DNA of 36,620 bases from JAZDJP01 sp043803805 (lineage in GTDB: Bacteria > Planctomycetota > JAZDJP01). Where the stretch lies: assembly GCA_043803805.1 (NCBI GenBank), contig JAZDJP010000037.1:1-36620 (forward strand), written 5' to 3'. Made by a program: the position numbers and the translations under genes. The notes below the pieces were generated by a model that searched no databases, was not told where the DNA came from, and saw only the letters and a list, made by a program, of their open reading frames with translations. Shown here in pieces: positions 13,723 to 22,189 of this stretch (the first letter of the stretch is position 1; each line of letters starts with the position of its first letter).

Positions 13723-15398
13723 GACGGCACGCCGTCCTTCCGCACGAGAAACCGCTCCAGCAGAAGGGCGTCCAGGCCCGACGAGTAGAACGTCCGGACG
13801 GCGTCCGCCGGGCTGTTGACGATGGGCTCTCCCTGCAAATTGAAGGATGTGTTCAAAACGACCCCGACCCCCGTGAGATCCCGGAAATGACCGATCAGCG
13901 ACCAGTACCGCTCATTGTCCCGGCGCCGGACCGTCTGGATCCGGGCCGTTCCGTCCACATGAGTGATGGCCGGAAGACGATCCCGCCAGGCCTGCCGGAC
14001 CGGGAAGACGAAGATCATGAAGGGGAGCGCCCCCCCCCACTCGAAGTATTCGGCAACATCCTCCTCACGGCAGGCGGGAGCGAAGGGGCGGTACCCCTCC
14101 CGGTTCTTGATGACGCTGTTCACCCGATCCTTCATGTCCGGCCGGCGGGGATCCGCCAGGATACTGCGGCGCCCGAGGGCTCTCGGACCGAACTCGCTCC
14201 GACCGTGAAACCACCCGAGGATGCCACCGGCGGCAATGATCTCCGCCCCCGTCCGTTCGGGATTGTCCATCCGGGCGTAACGGATCTTGAACCGCCGCAG
14301 GGTGCGTTCGATCTCCTCCTCGGAGAACTCGTCCCCGAGGTCAGCCCGGTCCATCGCCGGTGTCCGCGGCTGCCCGAGAAGCCCGTGGGCGCCCCAGAGC
14401 GCCGCCCCGAGAGAGAGCCCCGCGTCCGAGGACGCCGGCTGCACCCACACCCCCTCGAACCCGCCCTCGCGGGCGATGCGTCCGTTCACCACGGCATTGA
14501 GGCCGCACCCGCCGGCGATGCAGAGATTTTTCATGCCCGTGGACGTACGGAGCCACGCCGTCATGTGAAGGACCGCATCCTCGAAACGAGTCTGGAGACT
14601 CGCGGCCATGTCCTTCTGCCACTGGTCCGGATGGGTGCCGTCGCTCCGCGGCGGACCGAGCCGCAGAAGTTCCGCCGTAAACCCACGGTAATAATCCATG
14701 TGCCGCCGCCGGATTCGGTACCGTCCGCGGGGCTGCAGCTCCACGGCGCCGTCGAACCACGCCTTGTACGCCGGCCGCCCGTAGGGCGCCAGGCCCATGA
14801 CCTTGTACTCGTCATTGGAACCGTACCCGAGATAGGCCGTGATCTGGGCGTAGAGATGCCCGAGGGAATGAGGGAGACGAATTTCGCCGAGGGGGGTGAT
14901 CTCCGTGCCGCGCCCCACCCAGAACCGGGTGGACGCGGCCTCCCCCCGGGCGTCCATGGTGAGAATCGCCGCCTCCGCGAAGGGGGAGGCGTAAAAGGCG
15001 CTCGCGGCGTGGGCCAGATGATGCTCGCAATGCGCGAAACGACCGCGCCAGGGAGGACGCCGAAACCGCCGTTCGATGTTGAGGTAGGCCGCCAGATCGT
15101 TGTGGGCCGCGAAGATCTGGTGAAGATGGAGGAAGACGCGCCGGCCAAACAGGCGGGGGAGATTCTCCCGGAGTTCGTAACGGTAAAAACGCCACGGGAG
15201 CCACGGATGGACGACGAGGTCAATCCGCTCCGGCCCCCCGACGATGTCCAGGGCGCGGCGCAACGCCTTCTCCGGAAATCCGCCGAAATGTTTCTTCCGG
15301 TTGAGACGTTCCTCCTCCGTCGCGTACCGAATCCGCCCTTCCTCCAGGACCGCGACGGAACTGTCGTGCACGTTGGCGTTGATACCGAGGATGATCAT
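13719..15398 (-). CDS. NodU-type carbamoyltransferase
   Basis: 559 residues when started at the ATG at 15398, where the family's N-terminus begins (MIILGINANVHDSSVAV). NodU/CmcH/TobZ enzymes transfer carbamoyl from carbamoyl phosphate, via carbamoyl-adenylate, to a hydroxyl. The Kae1-like N-terminal domain shows 'HDSS' and 'ATEEERLNRKKHFGGFP', then 'HCEHHLAHAASAFYASPF' with metal-binding His residues, and 'LCIAGGCGLNAVVNGR'. The C-terminal domain shows 'GWFHGRSEFGPRALGRRSIL' and 'REGYRPFAPA', and near the end 'VVLNTSFNLQGEPIVNSP', all typical. Length is near the family norm. The substrate is unknown: a surface lipid, glycan or secondary metabolite. Confidence 0.92.
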   Translation of the reverse strand: MIILGINANVHDSSVAVLEEGRIRYATEEERLNRKKHFGGFPEKALRRALDIVGGPERIDLVVHPWLPWRFYRYELRENLPRLFGRRVFLHLHQIFAAHNDLAAYLNIERRFRRPPWRGRFAHCEHHLAHAASAFYASPFAEAAILTMDARGEAASTRFWVGRGTEITPLGEIRLPHSLGHLYAQITAYLGYGSNDEYKVMGLAPYGRPAYKAWFDGAVELQPRGRYRIRRRHMDYYRGFTAELLRLGPPRSDGTHPDQWQKDMAASLQTRFEDAVLHMTAWLRTSTGMKNLCIAGGCGLNAVVNGRIAREGGFEGVWVQPASSDAGLSLGAALWGAHGLLGQPRTPAMDRADLGDEFSEEEIERTLRRFKIRYARMDNPERTGAEIIAAGGILGWFHGRSEFGPRALGRRSILADPRRPDMKDRVNSVIKNREGYRPFAPACREEDVAEYFEWGGALPFMIFVFPVRQAWRDRLPAITHVDGTARIQTVRRRDNERYWSLIGHFRDLTGVGVVLNTSFNLQGEPIVNSPADAVRTFYSSGLDALLLERFLVRKDGVPS

Positions 15399-15492
15399 GG
15401 CGTGAGCGCAATTAAAAACCACCCCGTCCAACCCTCCCTGAAGGTACTCTCCTGCAATCCCCCGGTCAATGCCAATCCCGGGAAAGAGTATC

Positions 15493-15520
15493 TTGAAAAT
15501 GCCCCGGGGTGGCTTATGAT
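15493..15520 (+). promoter_or_regulatory. Sigma70-like promoter of the ACP-MBOAT operon
   Basis: TTGAAA (15493-15498) and TATGAT (15515-15520) are each 5/6 matches to the -35 and -10 consensus, separated by 16 bases. The expected start point is near 15527, 27 bases before the acyl carrier ATG at 15554. The spacer contains the perfect palindrome CCCCGGGG, which could be a regulator site. The promoter lies in the 155-base divergent region between the carbamoyltransferase and carrier protein genes. Pattern evidence only. Confidence 0.5.
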
Positions 15521-15553
15521 TTCCACGACGCACAGGGAGCCTGTTTCATAACC

Positions 15554-15802
15554 ATGGATTCCCCCCCGGAAGTGGAACAACTCCTTGCCGCGGTGCGGCG
15601 TCTCGCCAAGGACGCCACGCCCGTGGACACGTCCACGCCCCTCCTTTCCAGCGGACTGATTGACAGTCTGCGCCTCGTCCATCTGATTGCCGAGGTGGAG
15701 AAGGTGGCCGGCCGGAGGATCCCGGATCGCTACCTGAACCCCGTTCATTTTAATTCCGTGGGGGCGATCGAACGGCTGCTCGGGAAAATCAGGGGATCGT
15801 GA
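15554..15802 (+). CDS. Acyl carrier protein
   Basis: 82 residues from the ATG at 15554; an in-frame start at 15509 would lie across the promoter. Acyl carrier proteins hold acyl chains on a phosphopantetheine arm attached to Ser. The attachment motif is in 'SSGLIDSLRLVHLIAEVE' (Asp-Ser-Leu). The following 'IPDRYLNPVHFNSVGAIERLL' is the usual helix III/IV end. It is 4 bases upstream of the MBOAT gene and in the same operon as an adenylating ligase. A dedicated carrier for an acyl group, or a peptidyl-carrier-like domain, is likely; it is not the fatty-acid synthesis housekeeping ACP. Confidence 0.85.
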   Translation: MDSPPEVEQLLAAVRRLAKDATPVDTSTPLLSSGLIDSLRLVHLIAEVEKVAGRRIPDRYLNPVHFNSVGAIERLLGKIRGS

Positions 15803-15806
15803 CACC

Positions 15807-17321
15807 ATGACGCCATTCGAATTCGGCTTCTACCTCCTGGTGGCGGTCGCGGCGTTCGCCGGCCGGCGGCGCTGGTCCGCGACCGGACTGGTCCTGCTGG
15901 GAATGCTCCTTCTGACATGGTTCCGCTGGAACTTCGGCGTGGCCACGGTCTTCGGGATTCTCGCGCTGGGAATCGTTCTCGCCGCGGACCAGCGCACCCT
16001 CGGGGAGACATCCCGCCGGCGCGTCCTGGCCTGGCTCTCCCTCGGCTTTGCCGCGGCCGGCGGGCCCGGAACGCTTCTGGTCGCGGGCACGCTTCTCCTC
16101 ATACATTATCCGCTGGGCCGCCGACTGCGGGAGCAGGGGTCCGCGTATCTGTTGGGGATCGGCATCGCCGTCAACCTGCTGACGCTGGCAGCGTTTCGAT
16201 ATCTGCCCCTCCTTCTGGAGGCCGCCGGGGCGGATTCCGCCGCGCATTTCCTGAACGACCCCCGAATACAGCCGTTCGGTCTGTCCTTCCTCTCGTTCAC
16301 GTTCCTGGCCTACCTGATGGACTGCCACGCGGGAGCAGGGGAATTCTCCGGATTCCGCGACTACGCCCTGTACCACCTGTATTTCCCCAAGTTCGGTTCC
16401 GGCCCCATCACCCGGCCCGATGAATTCCGGGAGGCGATGGCACGGAGCGAAGCGGATTCCCCCTCCCTCGAAAGCGGCCTCTTTCTCCTGTTGTGGGGGA
16501 TTTTCCAGAAGATGGTCCTCGCCGACCGCGTCGCGGAGACCCTCGCCCCCGTATTCTCCACCCCGGACGGATTTTCCCGGGGGGCCCTCGCCGGGGCGGC
16601 GCTCCTGTACCCCGTCCAACTCTTCCTTGATTTCTCGGGATACACCGACATCGCCCGGGGGGCGTCCCGCATGATGGGCATCGAACTCCCCGTCAATTTT
16701 CGGAATCCGTTCCTCGCAAGATCCTTCACGGAATTCTGGCAGCGGTGGCACATCACCCTGTCGCGTTGGCTGCGGGATTACCTCTTTGTCCGGCTGGCGC
16801 ACCTGGGATCGGGAGATGCCCGCCGACGGATGATCGCCGCCACGATGGCCACCCTGATGATCTGCGGACTCTGGCACGGGGCCGCGGCAACGTTCCTCCT
16901 GTGGGGAACGCTACACGGGGCCGTGCTGGCTCTGGAACGGATCACGCGATGGCCGGAACGAATCTCCGGCCGGTGGGAAGGAATCCCCGCACGGCTGGTT
17001 CTGGCGATCCCGGTCTACGCGGGACTCGCGGCGACCTTCGTCGTGTTCCGCGCCGGCGGAACCGCGGAACTGATGGGATTCCTCGCCGCCGCGGTCCGCG
17101 GCGGCGGAACGGGGACCATCGCTCTCTCCGGCCTGATCGCCGCGGTCCTCGCCGTGATCCTGATGCACGGGGCGGAGTTCGCCCCCGGCCTCCGGACGGC
17201 GGCCGCCCGCGCGTTCGCGCGTTGCCCGCGGATGGTGACGTACGCGACGGCCGCATGGATAACGCTCTTCATCCTCTTTTTCCGGGAAGAACCCCGTGCG
17301 TTCATCTATTTCCTGTTCTGA
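15807..17321 (+). CDS. MBOAT-family membrane O-acyltransferase
   Basis: 504 residues, about ten hydrophobic segments. MBOAT proteins of the AlgI/DltB/PatA group transfer acyl groups to hydroxyls of polysaccharides or lipids at the outer face of the inner membrane. The conserved block is present: 'DFSGYTDIARGASRMMGIELP', then 'NFRNPFLARSFTEFWQRWHITLSRWLRDYLF', and 'MICGLWHGAAATFLLWGTLHG' with the invariant His at residue 357. Length matches AlgI. It directly follows the acyl carrier gene, and its end overlaps the esterase-like gene. Donor and acceptor are unknown; the neighbouring carrier protein and ligase are natural acyl suppliers, as DltC and DltA are for DltB. Confidence 0.92.
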   Translation: MTPFEFGFYLLVAVAAFAGRRRWSATGLVLLGMLLLTWFRWNFGVATVFGILALGIVLAADQRTLGETSRRRVLAWLSLGFAAAGGPGTLLVAGTLLLIHYPLGRRLREQGSAYLLGIGIAVNLLTLAAFRYLPLLLEAAGADSAAHFLNDPRIQPFGLSFLSFTFLAYLMDCHAGAGEFSGFRDYALYHLYFPKFGSGPITRPDEFREAMARSEADSPSLESGLFLLLWGIFQKMVLADRVAETLAPVFSTPDGFSRGALAGAALLYPVQLFLDFSGYTDIARGASRMMGIELPVNFRNPFLARSFTEFWQRWHITLSRWLRDYLFVRLAHLGSGDARRRMIAATMATLMICGLWHGAAATFLLWGTLHGAVLALERITRWPERISGRWEGIPARLVLAIPVYAGLAATFVVFRAGGTAELMGFLAAAVRGGGTGTIALSGLIAAVLAVILMHGAEFAPGLRTAAARAFARCPRMVTYATAAWITLFILFFREEPRAFIYFLF

Positions 17322-18435
17322 CACGCGGGGCGTCCGCGAAACCCTGCGCCTGTGGGGGGGGATTGCGCTGGGCGCCGTCGCGTTCGAGATCTTCCTGCAC
17401 GTCCCTCCGGTGACGCGGTTTCTCGCCGGCGAGCACAACACCAGCTTCAACACCGCCTCCTGGCGCCAGCCGCAGCGATGGCCCCTGCCCGATCCGATCG
17501 TTCACAGCCGCCAGCCGGCGCACTGGACGGGCACGATGACCTTCGAGGAGGGGGCCGTGAACTACCGCACGAACCGGGACGGGTACCGCTTCGACGACAT
17601 CCCCGAAGATCCGCCGGCGGGAGAGCTCCGCATCGCCGTGATCGGGAACTCCTTCACGACCCAGTGCGAATTGCCGGAGACGGACACCTATATCCATGTC
17701 GCCGAACACGCCCTCCGGACACGGCACGGGATCCCGGGGGCCCGGATCCTCAACTTCGGAACGAACAACGCCCCCCTTCCGCAGTTCGTCCAGGTGATGC
17801 GCCATGACGCCCTCCGGTACCGCCCACGGCTGGTGGTGATGGCCATCGAGGGATTCGACTCCGGCTGGCCCGGGGAGTCGGTGACGATGGGCCCGGACGG
17901 GAGGATCTCCGGATTCCCGGAGAAATGGCCCGGACGGCCGTTGCGCCCGTCAGAAAGGATTCTCTCGCTCCTGGAGGAACACATCTGGACCCTGCGCGCC
18001 GTCGCGGTGACCCTCACGAGAAGCCGTTTGACGCCGTCGGACCTCCGGCGGCGCTGGATGCCCCCGCCGGCGGGCGTCGCGCGGAGGCAGACGTGCGATC
18101 CGGCCCCGACCTTGAGAATCGCGGCGCTGGCGGCGGAGAAGGCGGAACGGGACGGCGCGCGTCTGGCGATCTCCCTCCATCCGATCCCTCCTGCCTGGAG
18201 CGGGAGCCGGGAATACTTCGGGACCGATCCGGGTATCGCGACGGACCGGCATCCCGGGGCGGGCAGGGCGCGTGTCTGGGACCTGCGGCGCAGGCTCGAC
18301 ACGACCCGCTGGCAGACCTGGACGTACCGATCCACGAACCATTACAACGCCGCCGGAAGCCGGCTGCTGGGAGAAGCCCTGGCGGAAAAGATCGCCGGAA
18401 TCCTGCGGGAAACGGAGGGGCCGGATGGGCGGTGA
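17296..18435 (+). CDS. SGNH/GDSL-like esterase or acyltransferase partner (AlgX/AlgJ-like)
   Basis: 379 residues from a GTG at 17296 that overlaps the MBOAT end by 26 bases. The true start is uncertain because no good ribosome binding site is visible. An N-terminal hydrophobic stretch (about 20-36) is probably a signal anchor. SGNH blocks are present in order: 'IAVIGNSFT' (S119, block I), 'NFGTNNAP' (about 153-160, Gly/Asn blocks), and 'TNHYNAAGSRLLGEAL' near residue 348 (His block V, with Asn in place of the usual Asp). Such proteins work with MBOAT acyltransferases in alginate and similar acetylation. The GNS block in place of GDS is accepted in this superfamily. Confidence 0.8.
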   Translation: MRSSISCSDTRGVRETLRLWGGIALGAVAFEIFLHVPPVTRFLAGEHNTSFNTASWRQPQRWPLPDPIVHSRQPAHWTGTMTFEEGAVNYRTNRDGYRFDDIPEDPPAGELRIAVIGNSFTTQCELPETDTYIHVAEHALRTRHGIPGARILNFGTNNAPLPQFVQVMRHDALRYRPRLVVMAIEGFDSGWPGESVTMGPDGRISGFPEKWPGRPLRPSERILSLLEEHIWTLRAVAVTLTRSRLTPSDLRRRWMPPPAGVARRQTCDPAPTLRIAALAAEKAERDGARLAISLHPIPPAWSGSREYFGTDPGIATDRHPGAGRARVWDLRRRLDTTRWQTWTYRSTNHYNAAGSRLLGEALAEKIAGILRETEGPDGR

Positions 18436-20131
18436 CCCGCGGATCATTCCCCGAGCGCCTCACCCCGCCGGGCTGGGGGGACGCCTCCTCGACCTGGCGC
18501 GGGAGGACCCCGGCCGCCGCGCGGTGGGATTCTTCGAGGGAGGTGATCCCCCCGTCGTCTGGCTTTCGCGCGGGGAACTCATCCGACGGGCCGGGGGGAT
18601 CGCCGCGGCGCTCTCCGGCCGAACCGCCCCCGGAGACGTTGTGGCGCTCGTGATGCCTCCCTCCCTGACCCTCATGACGTCCTGGGTGGGCACGGTGCTC
18701 GCCGGCCGCATCCCCACAATCTGCGCGCCCCCCTCCTTCAAATTCGACGCGCTCCATTACGCCGACATGATCCGGACGGTGATCCGGGGCACCCGCGCCA
18801 CCCTGATCGCAAGCGATTCCGACACCCTCGCCGCCCATTTCCGGGACAGCGGGGCGACCTGTCTCGATGTGAACACACTGGGGGACGCCGCCCCGAACGG
18901 CCGCCCGGCCGCCGTCCGCGCCCCGCACGCGCTCCTCCAGCACTCCTCGGGAACGACCGGGCTGCAAAAGGGCATCCTCCTCTCGCACGAACAGGTCCAG
19001 GCGAACACCAGCCGCTACGCGGAGGCCATCCGGCTCGACGGAACGGACGTCGTCGCAAGTTGGCTCCCCATCTACCATGACATGGGACTCATCGCCTGCC
19101 TCGTGATGCCCCTCCTGGCCGGAATCCCGTCGGTCCACGCCTCCCCGTTCCAATGGGTCCTGCGTCCCTCCCTCCTATGGGACATGGTGACCGCGTCGGG
19201 GGGAACGCGGATCTGGATGCCGAACTTCGCGTTCCGGCTCCTCGCGGAGCGGGCCACCCCCGACCCGGAATCCGGATGGGAATTGTCGCGTGTCCGCCAA
19301 ATCGTGAACTGCGCGGAGCCCGTGCGCCTGGAGGACATGCGGGCACTGTTCGACACCTGCGCCTCCCGCGGCCTCCGGGAGACCGCCATGGGAGCCAGTT
19401 ACGCCCTCGCCGAGAACACCTTCGCCGTGACGGAGGGGGGCGTGAGCGCCCCACTCGAGGCGTTCGAGGCCGACGCGAACGCTCTCCGAAAGGGAAGGCT
19501 CTCCCCCGCGGCGCCCGGCCGGCCGCGGACGACCCTCCTGTCTTCCGGACGGCCCATCGCGGACACGGAGGTCCGGATCGCGGACGAGTCGGGCGCCGTC
19601 CTGCCCCCGGATCGAACGGGAGAGATTCTCCTGAAAAGCCCCTCCCTGTTCGACGGTTACTGCAACCGCGGTCCGGCCGATTCCCGGATCGATCCGGAGG
19701 GGTTTTACCACACGGGGGACGTCGGCGTGATGGACGCGGACAGGAACCTGTTTGTGACCGGCCGGAAGTCCGACATGATCATCGTCGCCGGGGCCAACAT
19801 CCACCCGGAGGATGTCGAACATGCCCTGGCCGGGATGAAGGGGATTCTCCCGGGGCGGGCCGTCGCCTGCGGGGAATACCTCGACTCGCTGGGAACGGAG
19901 AGGATCGTCGTCCTGGCGGAAACCACCTGGACGGAGGCCGGCCGGCGGGAGACCCTGATCCGGGAAATCCGGGAGAGGATTTCAAATTCGCTGGGCGCGG
20001 ACGTGGCGGAGGTTGCCCTGGTCCCGCCGCGCTGGCTCGTCAAGTCCACGTCGGGCAAGCCGTCCCGACGCCGGTGCCTGGCGAAGTGGCGCGTTACTTC
20101 GCCGCCCCCATCAGCCCCACGACGCGCGTGA
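18425..20131 (+). CDS. Fatty-acyl-AMP ligase-like adenylating enzyme
   Basis: 568 residues. The ATG at 18425 overlaps the end of the previous gene by 11 bases. ANL-superfamily ligases activate acids as acyl-AMP. The P-loop-like A3 motif is 'HSSGTTGLQKGILLSH'. Further blocks are 'MGASYALAENTFAV', 'EGFYHTGDVGVMDADRNLFVTGRKSDMIIVAGANIHPEDVEHAL', and the C-terminal 'KSTSGKPSRRRC' with the catalytic Lys. The combination fits fatty-acyl-AMP ligases that load acyl chains on carrier proteins. It probably charges the adjacent acyl carrier protein. Its 3' end overlaps the convergent MCE gene by 38 bases. Confidence 0.88.
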   Translation: MGGDPRIIPRAPHPAGLGGRLLDLAREDPGRRAVGFFEGGDPPVVWLSRGELIRRAGGIAAALSGRTAPGDVVALVMPPSLTLMTSWVGTVLAGRIPTICAPPSFKFDALHYADMIRTVIRGTRATLIASDSDTLAAHFRDSGATCLDVNTLGDAAPNGRPAAVRAPHALLQHSSGTTGLQKGILLSHEQVQANTSRYAEAIRLDGTDVVASWLPIYHDMGLIACLVMPLLAGIPSVHASPFQWVLRPSLLWDMVTASGGTRIWMPNFAFRLLAERATPDPESGWELSRVRQIVNCAEPVRLEDMRALFDTCASRGLRETAMGASYALAENTFAVTEGGVSAPLEAFEADANALRKGRLSPAAPGRPRTTLLSSGRPIADTEVRIADESGAVLPPDRTGEILLKSPSLFDGYCNRGPADSRIDPEGFYHTGDVGVMDADRNLFVTGRKSDMIIVAGANIHPEDVEHALAGMKGILPGRAVACGEYLDSLGTERIVVLAETTWTEAGRRETLIREIRERISNSLGADVAEVALVPPRWLVKSTSGKPSRRRCLAKWRVTSPPPSAPRRA

Positions 20132-21437
20132 TGTCGCGGTCCACGTAGGCGAAACCCACCCCGGCGAAAACGCCCGGGCGCTCCTGAAGGCTGTCGGCCC
20201 CCGCCATGACGCGGAAGTATTTCCACACCCGAAGCGACACCCCGGCCCGCAGGAGATAGGCGTTGTCCCGCCCCTCGTCAATGTTGTCCGGCGTCTCGTA
20301 CATGCCCCGGGCCTCGACGAAGGCCTGGCCCCACCGGCGCGGGAGTTCGACGTCCACGCCGCCGCCCAGTTTTCCCTCGAGCAGCCCCCCGCGCAAAGTG
20401 ACGCGGTTTTTCCAGAGCTTCTGGGCCGCGAGGAACTCGGGCCGGATGAAATACTCCTGGCTGGAGTTGATGGTGACGGGACTCTGGTCCATGGGGTTGA
20501 AAACCACGCCGCCCAGATAGAAATACCGCGTCGGTCGCGGCACGATGCGCAGACCCAGTTTCGTGATGGCCAGTTTCTGGCGGTCATACCCAATACTCTG
20601 GCCATCCACGTAGGTCTCCAGACGCCCCATCCCCTCCACGACATCCCGGGCCTCGGCCACGGTCTCGGACGCCTTGTTGTAAAGCGTGGGATCGTTGACG
20701 AGTTTTCCCGCCGTGCCCTCCCCGCGGTCGATCTTGGCGGCGATGGACGTCAGGTGTTCCATGGTGGCCTTGAGTTCGGCCAGCACGCCGTCCACGGTTT
20801 TCCGGGTGTCCCGGAGTTTCACAACATCCGCCCGCACCTCGTCCACGAGCGCGGGGATTTTCTCGGCGGTCTTCGCGAGGTTGGCGCTGGCCGGCTCCAG
20901 ACTCTTCATGACGTTGCGGCTGGCCTTCACGAGCTCCCCGACATCCCCCTCGCCCCGCCGGAGATTCTCCGTGATGGCCTGGACGTTCTCAAGCACCGGC
21001 CCCACGCGCTCGAAATTGGAAAGGAGGTCCGGCGATACCTCCGCCACGAGAACCCCGCCCGGTTCGTGGGGCGGCGCGGCAGGACTGCCGGGGGTGATGT
21101 TGATCTCGACCTGGCCGAAGAGCGCAGGGAGGACCACATGCGCCTTCGAATCGGCCCGCACCCACTCCAGGTACTCCCGCTCGACGCGCATGACCACCTC
21201 GACCCGGCCCTCCCCCACGAGGCGCGCCGTTTTCACCTCGCCGGCGCGGATGCCGTTCACCTTGACGGCCGTGCCCTTCGTGATGCCGTAGCCCTCCCGG
21301 AGAAGGATGACGACCTCCTGACCCCGGAACCAACCCTCTTTGCGGGCCTTCGTCCCGAGGACCAGCGCCAGAATCGCCGCCGCCCCGAGGAGAAACGCCC
21401 CGGCCCACATCTCCATCCGTCCGATGCGATAGTTCAC
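20094..21437 (-). CDS. MCE-family (MlaD-like) lipid transport protein with beta-rich C-terminus
   Basis: 447 residues from a GTG at 21437, preceded by GGGAGG at a 4-base spacing; longer in-frame starts would lie inside the ATPase gene. Residues about 8-25 form the inner-membrane anchor. Residues 35-120 are an MCE domain ('GYGITKGTAVKVNGIRAGEVKTARL'). A long amphipathic helical region follows (about 150-290, many Leu/Val heptads), as in tube-forming MCE proteins. The C-terminal 150 residues alternate short strands with Gly and aromatics ('YFYLGGVVFNP', 'RVTLRGGLLEGKLGGGVDVEL', 'YLLRAGVSLRVW') and look like outer-membrane beta-barrel strands. It is the last gene of the permease-ATPase-MCE operon. 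Confidence 0.85.
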   Translation of the reverse strand: MNYRIGRMEMWAGAFLLGAAAILALVLGTKARKEGWFRGQEVVILLREGYGITKGTAVKVNGIRAGEVKTARLVGEGRVEVVMRVEREYLEWVRADSKAHVVLPALFGQVEINITPGSPAAPPHEPGGVLVAEVSPDLLSNFERVGPVLENVQAITENLRRGEGDVGELVKASRNVMKSLEPASANLAKTAEKIPALVDEVRADVVKLRDTRKTVDGVLAELKATMEHLTSIAAKIDRGEGTAGKLVNDPTLYNKASETVAEARDVVEGMGRLETYVDGQSIGYDRQKLAITKLGLRIVPRPTRYFYLGGVVFNPMDQSPVTINSSQEYFIRPEFLAAQKLWKNRVTLRGGLLEGKLGGGVDVELPRRWGQAFVEARGMYETPDNIDEGRDNAYLLRAGVSLRVWKYFRVMAGADSLQERPGVFAGVGFAYVDRDITRVVGLMGAAK

Positions 21438-22189
21438 GTCGCCTCCCTGCCCTTCCGAAACACGACATCCGTCTTCTGCCGGAGACGCCGCCGGACCTCC
21501 TCCGCCGATCCCTCCGCTTCGAGGCGGCCGCCGGAGAGGACCACCGCGCGATCCAGCCACCCGCCCGTCAGATGCGCCGCCCCCCGAAGGGCCGCGACAA
21601 ACGTCACCCCCCGCGTCCGCGCCGCGATGAGCACCCCGAGAAGCGCCTCCTGCTCAGCCTCGGAAAGCCGGTCGAACGGCTCGTCGAGAAACAGCGCCTC
21701 CGGATCCGTCACGAACGCCCGCGCGAGCCCCGCCCGGACGCGCTCCGAAGGCGGAAGGTCCGCCGGCCGCAGCCGCGCCGCCCCCTCGATGGCGAACCGC
21801 CGGAGCTCCTTCCCCACCCGCCGTTCCACCTCCGCCTCGGGGAAGGCGTCGTGGTACCGCAGGGGCAGCGCCACGTTCTCGAACACCGTCAGGTTGCTCA
21901 CGAGACCGCCCTCCGGCGGCACCCAGGCCGCGCGCCGGCGCCATTCCTGGAGCGCCCGGAAATCCGCCGCGTCGAGCGCAACCCCGTCCACAACCACCCG
22001 GCCCCCGGACGGCGCGATCAAGCCCATGAACAATTTAAGAACGGCGCTCTTGCCGCTGCCGCTCTCCCCCACCACACCGACCCCGGCGCCGCGGGCGACC
22101 GCCAGGGAAATGCCGTCCACCCACCGTCTCCCGTTCCCTTCGCAGGAGACCTCCCTCAGTTCGAGAAAAACATCTCTGTCGTTCATCAT
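21434..22189 (-). CDS. ABC transporter ATPase (MlaF-like) with degenerate catalytic motifs
   Basis: 251 residues. The start (ATGATGA) overlaps the permease stop and the end overlaps the MCE start. MlaF-type ATPases drive phospholipid movement through MlaE. Walker A is intact (GESGSGKS, 41-48) and Walker B is intact (ALFLDEP, D169 and E170). The signature that should read LSGGQ reads LPPSE (145-149). The Q-loop Gln is Pro (VPPEGG, P92) and the switch His aligns with Leu201 ('VAALRGA'). The fold and operon position still identify it. It may hydrolyse ATP slowly, or be controlled differently. Confidence 0.85.
   Translation of the reverse strand: MMNDRDVFLELREVSCEGNGRRWVDGISLAVARGAGVGVVGESGSGKSAVLKLFMGLIAPSGGRVVVDGVALDAADFRALQEWRRRAAWVPPEGGLVSNLTVFENVALPLRYHDAFPEAEVERRVGKELRRFAIEGAARLRPADLPPSERVRAGLARAFVTDPEALFLDEPFDRLSEAEQEALLGVLIAARTRGVTFVAALRGAAHLTGGWLDRAVVLSGGRLEAEGSAEEVRRRLRQKTDVVFRKGREAT

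Noticed and set aside
13887..15551. 554-codon + strand frame opposite the carbamoyltransferase
   Set aside because: Low-complexity Pro/Arg/Glu-rich translation typical of the antisense of a high-GC gene; the - strand has clear NodU motifs.
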